This document shows positions 1 through 8,887 of a DNA stretch of 64,000 bases, in pieces (positions within the stretch are counted from its first letter, which is position 1; the number at the start of each line of letters is the position of its first letter). Under the pieces are notes generated by a model. The model searched no databases. It worked only from the letters and a program-made list of their open reading frames with translations, and was not told where the DNA came from. A program made the position numbers and the translations under genes. Origin of the DNA: Dyadobacter sp. CY323 (GTDB taxonomy: Bacteria > Bacteroidota > Bacteroidia > Cytophagales > Spirosomataceae); the NCBI RefSeq assembly GCF_021390245.1, contig NZ_JAJUXH010000018.1, forward strand, positions 1-64,000, written 5' to 3'.

Positions 1-61
1 CTTTCAGGTGAAACTTCCCAAAGCTTGGAAACAGCTAAAATACTGGTTTGACCAGAAGTGA
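1..61 (+). CDS. 3' end of an unidentified gene cut by the window edge
   Basis: A reading frame is open from base 2 and stops at TGA 59-61, giving about 19 residues (begins FQVKLPKAWK, ends WFDQK). It reads in the same direction as the inositol genes and ends 200 bases before iolC. The family cannot be told from so few residues, and the frame could be open by chance. Confidence 0.3.
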   Translation, partial: FQVKLPKAWKQLKYWFDQK

Positions 62-220
62 TCTGGGCTACCTTTTCGCGTTTGAACCACAGCGGTGGCC
101 GCTCGTCGCTGAAAATCCGCTATTGACGGATCTTCAGTTTTGTACTTTTTTTCGAATTTAATTTTAAATCGCCCATGATAGTTTGCTCTCTGAAGGCAAC
201 CTATTTCAGGCAATGACAAA

Positions 221-255
221 GAGCTAACGGCTAATAGCTAACAGCTCAAAGCTAA
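221..255. repeat. Half element of 7-nt words before iolC
   Basis: Five consecutive 7-nt units (gagctaa, cggctaa, tagctaa, cagctca, aagctaa) end 5 bases before the iolC start codon. The words match the right arms of the inverted elements before iolG and the aldolase gene. No complementary left arm was found in bases 1-220, so it looks like a half element. Confidence 0.7.
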
Positions 256-260
256 TCCCT

Positions 261-1268
261 ATGAAAAAATACGACTTACTTACCCTCGGACGCTCTTCCA
301 TTGATTTGTACTCTGCGAATGTCGGTAGCCCGTTTGAGAAGATTGAAGCATTCAATGCATTTGTAGGTGGCTGTCCTTTAAATATCGCTACCGGCAGTCG
401 CAGATTGGGTTTGGAAACGGCGATTTTAACAGGGATTGGGAATGATCAGGTTGGGAATTTTATTAAACATTTTTTGGATCAGGAAGGTATTGTTACGGAT
501 TGGGTACCAACCATTGAAGGCACAAGAAGTTCTGCAGTAGTACTCGGCATTGAACCTCCTGACCGTTTTCCTTTGGTTTATTACCGTGAAAACTGCGCGG
601 ACATTAACCTGAACATCGATCACGTTTCGGCCATTCCATTTGAAGAATTTAAGGCCGCTGCATTTTCGGGGACCGCATTCAGCAAAGATCCGAGCCGGAC
701 GGCCATGTTTTTTGCACTCGAACTGGCGAAGAAAAACAAGGTAACCCGCCTACTCGATATCGATTTCCGCGCTGACCAGTGGTTTGACCCGCGTGCATTT
801 GGCGTGACGATCCGTGCCGCATTAAGCAGCTTCAATATCGTTGTCGGGACGGAGGAAGAGATCTTGGCTACGTTCCTTACCGATAAAGAACAATTACTCA
901 TTAAACATCAGCAAATATCCGCACCCGAAATCCGTGGGAATATTGAAAATGCGATTCAGGAAATCCTTGCTTCGGGTGTAGAAACACTGGTTGTGAAAAG
1001 AGGAAAAGAAGGTGCGTCGATTTTCCAGCCGGGAAAAGAAGAAGTGAAAGTGCCGGGTTTTCCGGTGGAGGTTTTAAATGTACTCGGCGCTGGCGATGCA
1101 TTTTGCGCAGGGTTTTCTTATGGTTTATTAAATGAATGGGACTTATATCAATGCGTGCGGATGGGAAATGCGTGCGGGGCGATCATTGTGACACGCGAAG
1201 GATGCGCGAATTTCATGCCTACTTATGACGAAGTAATGGCATTTGTAAAAAGCTACGGAGGGTTGTAA
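261..1268 (+). CDS. iolC: 5-dehydro-2-deoxygluconokinase (PfkB family)
   Basis: IolC phosphorylates 5-dehydro-2-deoxy-D-gluconate with ATP in the cytoplasm, the step before aldol cleavage in myo-inositol breakdown. The 335-residue protein is a PfkB/ribokinase-type sugar kinase. An N-terminal GGCPLNIA motif lies near residue 36, and the anion-hole/catalytic GAGD motif is at residues 276-279 with D279 as the expected base. Length fits the family. It opens a + strand run with iolA, iolG, a symporter, an aldolase, iolD and iolE, which makes IolC much likelier than another PfkB kinase. The ATG lies directly after a 7-nt-word repeat; no Shine-Dalgarno is visible, which is usual in Bacteroidota. Confidence 0.9.
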   Translation: MKKYDLLTLGRSSIDLYSANVGSPFEKIEAFNAFVGGCPLNIATGSRRLGLETAILTGIGNDQVGNFIKHFLDQEGIVTDWVPTIEGTRSSAVVLGIEPPDRFPLVYYRENCADINLNIDHVSAIPFEEFKAAAFSGTAFSKDPSRTAMFFALELAKKNKVTRLLDIDFRADQWFDPRAFGVTIRAALSSFNIVVGTEEEILATFLTDKEQLLIKHQQISAPEIRGNIENAIQEILASGVETLVVKRGKEGASIFQPGKEEVKVPGFPVEVLNVLGAGDAFCAGFSYGLLNEWDLYQCVRMGNACGAIIVTREGCANFMPTYDEVMAFVKSYGGL

Positions 1269-1273
1269 TTAAC

Positions 1274-1336
1274 TAGACTTGGTAAGTCTAGGCGTCCCCG
1301 ACTAGGCGTCCCCGTCTTCAAGACTTGCCAAGTCTA
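1274..1336. repeat. Inverted repeat with tagactt/aagtcta arms between iolC and iolA
   Basis: A 16-base left arm at 1274-1289 (tagacttggtaagtct) pairs with 1321-1336 (agacttgccaagtcta) with one mismatch. The spacer holds a direct repeat of taggcgtccccg. The agacttgcca/agacttacca word recurs at 20971-21026, so this is a dispersed repeat family. It fills the iolC-iolA gap and probably forms an RNA hairpin. Confidence 0.75.
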
Positions 1337-1354
1337 AACTATTAAAAAAACGAA

Positions 1355-2821
1355 ATGGAAAAATTACAGAATTATATTAATGGACAGTGGGTCGATAGTC
1401 ATTCCGGCCATTTTGAGAATGTGTTGAACCCTGCCAATCAGGAGATTTTGGCCTTAGTCCCTTTCGGAAACCATCAGGATGTTGACGATGCAGCTTCTGC
1501 GGCCAATGCCGGTTTTCAGGAATGGAGAAGTACGCCGGTTTCGAAACGGGTTCAATATCTGTTTAAACTAAAAACCCTTCTGGAAGATAACCTGGACGAC
1601 ATTGCAAAAACCATTGTACTGGAATCGGGTAAAACGTTCCTGGAAGCAAAGGCCGAAATGGTACGGGCAATCGAAAATGTGGAAAATGCGTGTGGCATGC
1701 CTGCATTGATCCAGGGAGAGTTTTCGGAAGATATCGCAAAAGGAATTGACGAGTACATGATCCGGCAGCCGCTGGGCGTTTGTGCCTGCATTGCGCCATT
1801 TAACTTTCCGGGGATGATCACCTTCTGGTTTTTGCCTTATGCATTGGCTTGCGGCAACAGTTACATTATCAAACCGTCGGAAAAAGTGCCGTTGACCATG
1901 ACCAAAATTGTGGGACTCATGGATCAGCTTGATCTTCCGAAAGGAGTTCTAAACCTTGTCCAGGGTGCTCGGGAAGTGGTCGATTCTATCCTTGAACATC
2001 CAGTCATTAAAGCGATCAGTTTTGTAGGATCTTCGAATGTAGCGAGGTATGTTTATTCCAAAGGTGCTGCTAATGGAAAGCGTGTACAGGCACAAGGCGG
2101 GGCCAAAAACCCCGTAATCGTACTGCCGGATGCAGATATTGACATGACTTCCCAAATCGTCATCGACAGCGTTTACGGCTGCGCAGGCCAGCGTTGCCTG
2201 GCCGCCTCGACGATCATCACAGTTGGCGAGCACAAAGACATCACCGAGAGTCTGGTTGAATCGGCAAAAACCCGAAAAACCGGCTTTGGACTCGATAGCG
2301 ACGTATTAATGGGGCCGGTAATCACCGCAGAAAGTAAAAATCGCGTGCACTCCCTGATCGAAAAAGGCATCAGTGAAGGCGGGCGGGTACTCGTTGACGG
2401 AAGAAATACGACGGTTAGCGGATTTGAAAAAGGCAATTTCATCCAGCCAACCATCATTGAAGACATTCCACTGGACGGCGAACTTGCTACTACTGAGATC
2501 TTTGGCCCCGTACTCAGTCTCGTACACATCAACACCATCGACGAGGCAATCCGGTTTATCAACTCCGGCAAATATGGAAACATGGCTTGCATATTCACAA
2601 GTAGCGGCCTCAACGCCCGCAAGTTCCGCCACGAAGCAGAGGCAGGGAACATCGGTATCAACATCGGCGTAGCTGCACCAGTCGCACAATTCCCATTCTC
2701 AGGCTGGAAAGAAAGTTTTTACGGCGATCTGCACGGCCAAGGCAAACACGCCGTAGAATTCTTCACGCAAACAAAAGTGGTGATCGAGCGGTGGTTGAAG
2801 GAATGGAACAGGAAGTTTTGA
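1355..2821 (+). CDS. iolA: CoA-acylating malonate/methylmalonate-semialdehyde dehydrogenase
   Basis: This enzyme oxidises malonate semialdehyde with NAD and CoA to acetyl-CoA and CO2, the last step of inositol catabolism; homologues (MmsA) also take methylmalonate semialdehyde in valine breakdown. The 488-residue protein is a full-length aldehyde dehydrogenase. It has the GGAKNP segment typical of the MmsA subgroup and the active-site GQRCLAAS motif with nucleophile C281. Following iolC by about 86 bases and preceding iolG supports the inositol role. A 7-nt-word inverted repeat begins at its stop codon. The symbol mmsA would be equally valid. Confidence 0.93.
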   Translation: MEKLQNYINGQWVDSHSGHFENVLNPANQEILALVPFGNHQDVDDAASAANAGFQEWRSTPVSKRVQYLFKLKTLLEDNLDDIAKTIVLESGKTFLEAKAEMVRAIENVENACGMPALIQGEFSEDIAKGIDEYMIRQPLGVCACIAPFNFPGMITFWFLPYALACGNSYIIKPSEKVPLTMTKIVGLMDQLDLPKGVLNLVQGAREVVDSILEHPVIKAISFVGSSNVARYVYSKGAANGKRVQAQGGAKNPVIVLPDADIDMTSQIVIDSVYGCAGQRCLAASTIITVGEHKDITESLVESAKTRKTGFGLDSDVLMGPVITAESKNRVHSLIEKGISEGGRVLVDGRNTTVSGFEKGNFIQPTIIEDIPLDGELATTEIFGPVLSLVHINTIDEAIRFINSGKYGNMACIFTSSGLNARKFRHEAEAGNIGINIGVAAPVAQFPFSGWKESFYGDLHGQGKHAVEFFTQTKVVIERWLKEWNRKF

Positions 2822-2976
2822 GAAGCTAAAAGCTATTAGCTGTTAGCTGTTAGCTGTTAGCCTTTAGCTTTGTTGTTGTGCAGTTAAAGTATAGATATCT
2901 GAATAAATAATTTTAAATAAAGGCTAAAAGCTAATAGCTAACAGCTAATAGCTTTTAGCCAACAGCCAAAAAGCAA
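2821..2976. repeat. 7-nt-word inverted element filling the iolA-iolG gap
   Basis: The left arm at 2821-2869 is seven 7-nt units of the form NNNagct (such as attagct, gttagct). The right arm at 2921-2976 is eight units such as aagctaa and tagctaa. The arms are imperfect reverse complements separated by about 50 AT-rich bases, so the transcript could fold into a long hairpin. The element starts at the iolA stop codon and ends 13 bases before the iolG ATG. Confidence 0.85.
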
Positions 2977-2989
2977 CATTCAACTAACA

Positions 2990-4018
2990 ATGACAACGAA
3001 ACTAAAAACCGGCGTGATTGGGCTTGGACGGATTGGTCAGATCCATTTGAGTAACCTGGTACATCACATGCCCGACGCGGAGGTGATTATCGCCTCAGAC
3101 CTGTCGCCGGCATCACATGCTTTTGCACATAACCTGGGAGTAGCAAATGTTACTACGGACGCCTACGATGTGATTAATCACCCCGAGGTGGAAGCGGTAA
3201 TCATTTGCTCTCCTACCCCGTTTCACGTTCCCTACACCGTGGCCGCCGCCAATCGGAAGAAACATGTTTTTTGTGAAAAACCGCTCGATGTGACCCTGGA
3301 AGCTATTCTGGCTGCCGAAAAAGCAGTGAATGACAATCAGGTGAAATTAATGCTGGGATTTAACAGAAGATTCGATGCGAACTTCAACAATGTCAGGACA
3401 TTGGTGGAAGCAAACAAAATCGGAGACCCGCATATTCTCCGTATTACAAGCCGCGACCCGGCACCGCCGCCGGTTGAATATCTTAAAATTTCAGGCGGGA
3501 TCTTCCTGGATATGTCCATTCACGACTTTGATATGGCGCGCTACATTGTTGGTAGTGAGGTAAAAGAGGTTTTCGTAAAAGGAGATGCCCTGATCCATCC
3601 GGAGATCAAAGAATTTGGGGATATAGATACAGCCGTGATCGTGCTCACATTCGAAAATGGTGCGATTGGTGTGATCGACAACAGCCGAAAAGCAGTGTAC
3701 GGGTACGATCAGCGGCTTGAAATTTTTGGATCAAAAGGTATGGCAAAAGCAGAAAACAATACCCCCGATACGCTGATCCATTTTGATGTCAATGGCGGAC
3801 ACAGCTCGCTACCATTGCATTTCTTCTTGGAAAGGTATGAAACGGCTTATCGCGTTTGTCTTAAATCCTTCATTGATTGTGTAAAAAATGATACCCCGTC
3901 GCCGGTAGATGCACATGACGGACTAATGGCCACTGCTATAGGCATCGCGGCAATGAAGTCTTTAACGGAAGGAAGAAGCGTAAAAATGGAAGAGATTTTG
4001 CAGTATGCGGCGGTTTAG
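2990..4018 (+). CDS. iolG: Inositol 2-dehydrogenase (Gfo/Idh/MocA family)
   Basis: IolG oxidises myo-inositol at C2 to scyllo-inosose with NAD+, the first step of the pathway. The 342-residue protein has an N-terminal Rossmann fold with GVIGLGRIG at residues 8-16, the EKP motif with K97, and the D174-x3-H178 pair expected for the Gfo/Idh active site. No signal peptide is present, so it is cytoplasmic, unlike the Tat-exported relative at 26151-27491. It lies between iolA and the symporter gene. Sequence alone cannot separate myo- from scyllo-inositol preference. Confidence 0.9.
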   Translation: MTTKLKTGVIGLGRIGQIHLSNLVHHMPDAEVIIASDLSPASHAFAHNLGVANVTTDAYDVINHPEVEAVIICSPTPFHVPYTVAAANRKKHVFCEKPLDVTLEAILAAEKAVNDNQVKLMLGFNRRFDANFNNVRTLVEANKIGDPHILRITSRDPAPPPVEYLKISGGIFLDMSIHDFDMARYIVGSEVKEVFVKGDALIHPEIKEFGDIDTAVIVLTFENGAIGVIDNSRKAVYGYDQRLEIFGSKGMAKAENNTPDTLIHFDVNGGHSSLPLHFFLERYETAYRVCLKSFIDCVKNDTPSPVDAHDGLMATAIGIAAMKSLTEGRSVKMEEILQYAAV

Positions 4019-4039
4019 CCATAAACGGCACATTTGTAT

Positions 4040-4250
4040 TGTAGTTAGGATCTGTCATTTTTCGTCATTAGTAGTCATTTATTGTAATTTTCTGTAGAGC
4101 CCAGTCAGGACTGTCTTAGAGATCTCACAGCAGATAAGTTAAAAAAGTTTATAAGTTTGAAAATTGAAAGAACATTCCGGAATACGTGACAACATATGAC
4201 TATAAATGACAATACCTGACTACAAATGACAATAACGAACTACTAAAACC
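4040..4250. repeat. 10-nt-word inverted element between iolG and the symporter gene
   Basis: The left part (about 4050-4097) repeats a roughly 10-nt word carrying gtcattt. The right part (about 4186-4245) repeats tgacNNNNNN with exact 10-nt spacing (tgacaacata, tgactataaa, tgacaatacc, tgactacaaa, tgacaataac). The two parts are partly complementary. A C-rich tract follows at 4257-4284, just before the start codon. The unannotated 270-base gap is almost all repeat. Confidence 0.7.
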
Positions 4251-4288
4251 AAACTAGGCCCCACACCCCACCCTAACCCCCCATCCGA

Positions 4289-5902
4289 ATGTCCAATACC
4301 GGTTTGCAATCGCTGGATTATGTCGTTTTCTTTATTTACCTGATAGGCGTTTCAGCTTACGGATACTGGATTTACAAAAAGAAAAGTTCGAAAGAAGTAA
4401 GCTCTACCGACTACTTTCTGGCCGAGGGTTCGCTCACATTCTGGGCAATCGGAGCTTCCATTATTGCGTCCAACATTTCGGCAGAGCATTTTATCGGCAT
4501 GTCGGGCTCGGGTTTTGCGATCGGACTTGCGATTTCTTCTTATGAATGGATGGCGGCAGCTTCGCTGATCGTCGTCGCGGTTTTTATCCTCCCGGTGTAT
4601 CTCAAAAACAAAATTTACACCATGCCCCAGTTTCTGCGGGAAAGGTATAGCCCGACGGTCGCAACGATTATGGCGGTTTTTTGGCTGCTATTATATGTTT
4701 TTGTGAACCTGACCTCCATTTTATATCTGGGCGCGTTGGCTTTGGAAGTTACTGCCGGCCTCAATTTCAACTACGGAATTATTGGTCTGGGAATTTTCGC
4801 CGTAGTCATCACCATTGGCGGCATGAAGGTGATCGGCTATACCGATGTCGTTCAGGTAATCGTGCTGGTTCTGGGAGGTTTGGCCACTACCTATCTTGCA
4901 TTAGATCTGGTTTCCCAACATTTCAACAAGCCGGGTATCTTTAATGCATTAAGCCTGCTCAAAAATGAAGCCGACTCGCATTTTCACATGATCTTACCAA
5001 AAGAAAATCCATTTTACAAGGATCTTCCCGGTTTGTCAGTAATTATCGGAGCAATGTGGATCAACAATCTGGCTTACTTTGGTTGCAATCAATACATCAT
5101 TCAGCGCAGTCTGGGAGCCGACCTAAAAACCGCCCGGAAGGGAATTTTGTTTGCCGCATTATTAAAGTTACTGATCCCGATCATTGTGGTCATTCCAGGC
5201 ATCGCGGCTTATGTTTTGTATCAAAATGGCATGTTCCAGCAAGAAATGCTCGATGGTGCCGGCGTCGTAAAGCCGGATCATGCCTACCCCGTTTTACTAA
5301 ATTTACTTCCAGCTGGTTTGAAAGGAATGGCATTTGCGGCACTTACAGCGGCAATCGTAGCTTCGCTGGCGGGTAAAGCAAATAGTATATCCACCATTTT
5401 TACACTGGATATTTACAAACAATACATTGCCCCGAACGCAAGTGAAAAACAACTTGTGAGAATGGGTCGCTACACGATTTATGTGGCCATGGGAATCGGC
5501 GTTTTGATCGCGCCGCAGCTTCGGGCGCTCGATCAGGCCTACCAATTTATCCAGGAATACAGCAGCTTCATTACCCCGGGTGTATTCGCGATTTTCATTC
5601 TCGGTATGTTTTGGAAAAGAACCACGTCAGCCGCAGCACTTACCGCCGCATTATTGACAATCCCATTATCCACAGCAGGAAAATTTCTCGCCCCGGAAAT
5701 CCCATTTCTGGATCGAATGGGCATCATTTTCCTGATCCTTTGCGCCGTAATCGTAGTAATGACCCTAGCTGATCCAAAAAGCAAACACAATCCAAAAGGT
5801 CTGGAAATCGAGAGTTCCATGTTCCGCCCAGGCAAAAGTTTCGTCATCGGGTCAATCATGATCTGCGGGGTACTGGCGGCATTGTATACAGTGTTTTGGT
5901 AG
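4289..5902 (+). CDS. Sodium:solute symporter (SSS family), probable inositol importer
   Basis: This inner-membrane protein is predicted to import a solute with Na+. The 537-residue chain is rich in hydrophobic segments, consistent with the 13-14 membrane helices of SSS/SGLT proteins. It includes the ASNISAEHFIGMSGSG segment, similar to the helix-1 region of sugar and inositol members. Its place inside the iol gene run suggests myo-inositol as substrate; that is inference from context. Its ATG follows a cytosine-rich leader, and its TAG stop overlaps the start of a run of AGCTTTT repeats. Confidence 0.88.
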   Translation: MSNTGLQSLDYVVFFIYLIGVSAYGYWIYKKKSSKEVSSTDYFLAEGSLTFWAIGASIIASNISAEHFIGMSGSGFAIGLAISSYEWMAAASLIVVAVFILPVYLKNKIYTMPQFLRERYSPTVATIMAVFWLLLYVFVNLTSILYLGALALEVTAGLNFNYGIIGLGIFAVVITIGGMKVIGYTDVVQVIVLVLGGLATTYLALDLVSQHFNKPGIFNALSLLKNEADSHFHMILPKENPFYKDLPGLSVIIGAMWINNLAYFGCNQYIIQRSLGADLKTARKGILFAALLKLLIPIIVVIPGIAAYVLYQNGMFQQEMLDGAGVVKPDHAYPVLLNLLPAGLKGMAFAALTAAIVASLAGKANSISTIFTLDIYKQYIAPNASEKQLVRMGRYTIYVAMGIGVLIAPQLRALDQAYQFIQEYSSFITPGVFAIFILGMFWKRTTSAAALTAALLTIPLSTAGKFLAPEIPFLDRMGIIFLILCAVIVVMTLADPKSKHNPKGLEIESSMFRPGKSFVIGSIMICGVLAALYTVFW

Positions 5903-6071
5903 CTTTTAGCTTTTAGCTTTTAGCTTTTAGCTTTTAGCTTTTAGCTTTTAGCTTTTAGCTTTTAGCTTTTAGGAATATTTCTGTATTGACCAAAAAGGTT
6001 CAAGTGATAGTTAGAAAACTTTATAAAAAATAAAATAGCTAATAGCTAAAGGCTAACAGCTAAAAGCCAAA
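5901..6071. repeat. 7-nt-word inverted element with ten perfect AGCTTTT copies
   Basis: Bases 5901-5970 are ten uninterrupted copies of agctttt. The right arm at 6037-6071 has five related inverse units (agctaat, agctaaa, ggctaac, agctaaa, agccaaa) and ends 3 bases before the aldolase ATG. The spacer is about 65 AT-rich bases. The perfect left arm suggests recent slippage expansion. Confidence 0.88.
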
Positions 6072-6074
6072 AAA

Positions 6075-7013
6075 ATGCTTCTAACAACCAAAAAACTCTT
6101 CCGGCAATGCTACTCCCGCTATGCGATTCCGGCGGTGAATGTTTTTTTTATGGAAGAAATACATGGTCTTTTTGCAGCGGCGCAAGAGGCAAATGCGCCT
6201 TTTATTGTACAGACAACACCTTTTGCACGCGATTATGCCAATCCCGACATGCTTTTGTCGATGATCGGTGCGGCTTCGCGGATTTATCCCAAAGTAACCT
6301 TTGCCATCCACATGGACCATGGGTATGAAGAACACATTTTTGACGCCATTGAAAAAGGCGGTTATACTTCCGTGATGATTGATGCGTCGCACGAACCATT
6401 TGAGAAAAATGTGTCTCGTACGCAGGAAGTCGTGAGGCGGGCGCATGAGAAAAATATTAGCGTGGAAGCTGAACTGGGCGTTTTGGCTGGCGTGGAAGAT
6501 GATCTTACCGTCGACGCGGCGCATTCGTTTTATACCAATCCGCAACAAGTTGAAGATTTTGTAAAAGCTACGGATTGTGATAGTCTCGCGATCGCGGTCG
6601 GTACCAGTCACGGCGCATATAAATTTTCCGGCGGACAGGGCTTGCAATTCCACATTCTGGAAGAAATTCAACAACGGTTGCCTGGATTCCCGCTGGTACT
6701 TCACGGCGGTTCCAATGTAATTCCCGAAGTGGTGGAACGGATTAACGCAGCGGGAGGAAAGCTAAAAACTGACGCAAAAGGAGTTCAGGAGGAAGAAATC
6801 AAGAAAGCGATCCCACTCGGTATCTGCAAAATCAATATTGCCACCGATACCAGACTACTCTGGACCATGGTTAACCGTGAGTTTTTTCGCAACAAGCCGG
6901 ATGAATTTGCGCCGACCACACCCGGGAAGATTTTTATGGAAGAATACAAAAATTTTATGCTTAAAAAGTTTGACTTGTTCGGCTGCACAGGCAAAGCATT
7001 GGAATTTAATTAA
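6075..7013 (+). CDS. iolJ: Class II aldolase, probable 6-phospho-5-dehydro-2-deoxygluconate aldolase
   Basis: The likely reaction splits 6-phospho-5-dehydro-2-deoxygluconate into dihydroxyacetone phosphate and malonate semialdehyde. The 312-residue protein is a zinc-dependent class II fructose-bisphosphate aldolase homologue. It has HMDHG with D81 and H82, GTSHGAYK with H179 and LHGGSN with H210, the usual acid and zinc-ligand positions. The substrate assignment rests on position between the symporter and iolD and on being downstream of the kinase in the pathway; a fructose- or tagatose-bisphosphate aldolase cannot be excluded from sequence alone. It ends 8 bases before iolD, so the two are probably co-translated. 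Confidence 0.85.
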   Translation: MLLTTKKLFRQCYSRYAIPAVNVFFMEEIHGLFAAAQEANAPFIVQTTPFARDYANPDMLLSMIGAASRIYPKVTFAIHMDHGYEEHIFDAIEKGGYTSVMIDASHEPFEKNVSRTQEVVRRAHEKNISVEAELGVLAGVEDDLTVDAAHSFYTNPQQVEDFVKATDCDSLAIAVGTSHGAYKFSGGQGLQFHILEEIQQRLPGFPLVLHGGSNVIPEVVERINAAGGKLKTDAKGVQEEEIKKAIPLGICKINIATDTRLLWTMVNREFFRNKPDEFAPTTPGKIFMEEYKNFMLKKFDLFGCTGKALEFN

Positions 7014-7021
7014 ATGAAACT

Positions 7022-8887
7022 ATGACCAGACGACTTACCGTAGCGCAGGCTACCATAACCTATTTGAAAAATCAGTACATCGAACGGGATGGTATTGAAG
7101 AACCTTATTTTGGCGGCTGTTTTGGCATATTTGGTCACGGTAATGTGGCTGGCTTGGGCCAGGCTTTGCAGGAAAATCTCGATTTCAGGTATTATCAGAG
7201 TCGGAATGAGCAGTCGATGGTACATACGGCCGTTGCTTATGCCAAATTGAAAAACCGGCTGGGCGCATTTGTTTGCACCACTTCCATTGGTCCGGGTGCT
7301 ACGAATATGATCACCGGAGCTGCATTGGCGACCATTAACCGGTTACCCGTTTTACTATTACCAGGCGACATTTTTGCTACCCGTGAGCCTAATCCGGTTC
7401 TGCAGCAACTGGAGAGTTCTTCGACCCAGGACATTTCGGTGAATGATTGTTTTAAACCTGTTTCAAAATACTGGGACCGCATTAATCGCCCCGAGCAGCT
7501 GATTTACTCACTCCCCGAAGTCATGCGCGTGCTGACCTCGCAAGCCGAAATGGGCGCAGTAACTTTATCCATGCCTCAGGATGTGCAAACGCACGCCTAC
7601 GATTTTCCAGAGGAAATGTTTCAAAAGAAAGTCTGGCATGTGGGAAGGCCGAGGCCCGATCTGGATACATTAAAAAAAGCAGCCGAATGGATCAAAAATG
7701 CCAAAAATCCGGTAATCGTGGCGGGCGGCGGTGCTATTTACAGTGGTGCTACTGAGGTATTACATGATTTTGCAGCTAAAACTGGCATTCCCGTGGGAGA
7801 AACGTTTGCGGGAAAAGGCGCGGTACGTTACGATACACCATATAGCATTGGCGGACTGGGAGCTACCGGTACCAAATATGCCATTGAAATTACCAACGAA
7901 GCCGACGTCGTGATCGGCATCGGAACACGTTACAGTGACTTTACGACCGCGTCCAAATCCATTTTCAAAAATCCGGACGTTAAGTTTATTAATATCAATA
8001 TCAATGAGTTCGACGCTTTCAAACAAGCTGCATTACCTGTGATCGGCGACGCGAAAGCGGTTTTGGAAGAGCTTTCTGCATTACTGGGAAATCACGAAGT
8101 GGAGCAGTCTTACCGTCAGCGTGTTGCGGATATGAACAAAGCCTGGGACGATGAGGTAACCCAGATTTATGCCGACGGAAACAGTACGGTCGCCCCCATT
8201 GATCAGGCGGTGGTGATCGGGACGCTGAATACATTCATGGAAGATCGTGATGTGATGATCAATGCGTCGGGAAGTGCGCCGGGCGATCTGCACAAATTAT
8301 GGCGCGCCACCGATCCCAAGAACTTCCATCTGGAATACGGTTACTCCTGCATGGGTTACGAAATCGCCGCCGGGCTGGGCGCAAAAATGGCCGATCCAAG
8401 CCGTGAAATCTATGTCATTTGTGGTGATGGGGGTTATTTAATGAACAACCACGAGATCGTAACCGCCATTCAGGAAGGAGTCAAATTCACGATTTTATTG
8501 CTGAATAATAACGGATACGCCAGTATCGGCGGACTTTCAGAAAGCATTGGAGGCGAGCGTTTCGGCACCATGTACAAGTATCGTGACGAAACTTCGGGAC
8601 AACTTGCCGGTAGTTTCCTGCCCGTAGATCTTGCCAAGAATGCGGAAAGTTTGGGCGCGATCGTGATCAAAGCGACCGATGGAAAATCATTGGAAGCTGC
8701 ATTGGCACAATCCAAAACCAACGATCGCCTGACGGTCATTTACATTGAAACAAGCCTGTACCGCACTGTAAAAGGCTATAATGCCTGGTGGGAGGTTCCG
8801 GTTGCCGAAGTTTCGACCTCTCCCGGCGTACAAAAAGCATTTGAAACCTATACCGAGAACAAGAAAACGCAACGGATATTTATTTAG
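7022..8887 (+). CDS. iolD: 3D-(3,5/4)-trihydroxycyclohexane-1,2-dione acylhydrolase
   Basis: IolD is a thiamine-diphosphate enzyme that opens the ring of trihydroxycyclohexanedione to give 5-deoxyglucuronate. The 621-residue protein has the three-domain layout of the acetolactate synthase superfamily. An N-terminal FGIFGHGNVAG segment precedes a central Rossmann-like domain and a C-terminal cofactor motif starting GDG at 468-470 and ending in NNN about 25 residues later. Length and neighbours fit IolD. The ATG at 7022 is preferred; an ATG at 7014 runs into a stop at once. Only 8 bases separate it from the aldolase gene. Confidence 0.92.
   Translation: MTRRLTVAQATITYLKNQYIERDGIEEPYFGGCFGIFGHGNVAGLGQALQENLDFRYYQSRNEQSMVHTAVAYAKLKNRLGAFVCTTSIGPGATNMITGAALATINRLPVLLLPGDIFATREPNPVLQQLESSSTQDISVNDCFKPVSKYWDRINRPEQLIYSLPEVMRVLTSQAEMGAVTLSMPQDVQTHAYDFPEEMFQKKVWHVGRPRPDLDTLKKAAEWIKNAKNPVIVAGGGAIYSGATEVLHDFAAKTGIPVGETFAGKGAVRYDTPYSIGGLGATGTKYAIEITNEADVVIGIGTRYSDFTTASKSIFKNPDVKFINININEFDAFKQAALPVIGDAKAVLEELSALLGNHEVEQSYRQRVADMNKAWDDEVTQIYADGNSTVAPIDQAVVIGTLNTFMEDRDVMINASGSAPGDLHKLWRATDPKNFHLEYGYSCMGYEIAAGLGAKMADPSREIYVICGDGGYLMNNHEIVTAIQEGVKFTILLLNNNGYASIGGLSESIGGERFGTMYKYRDETSGQLAGSFLPVDLAKNAESLGAIVIKATDGKSLEAALAQSKTNDRLTVIYIETSLYRTVKGYNAWWEVPVAEVSTSPGVQKAFETYTENKKTQRIFI

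Noticed and set aside
4..219. 71-codon frame on the - strand before iolC
   Set aside because: No recognisable motif, no matching neighbour, and the composition looks random; kept out as a likely chance frame.
6081..6704. 207-codon - strand frame inside iolJ
   Set aside because: It is antisense to a clear class II aldolase gene and shows no protein motif.
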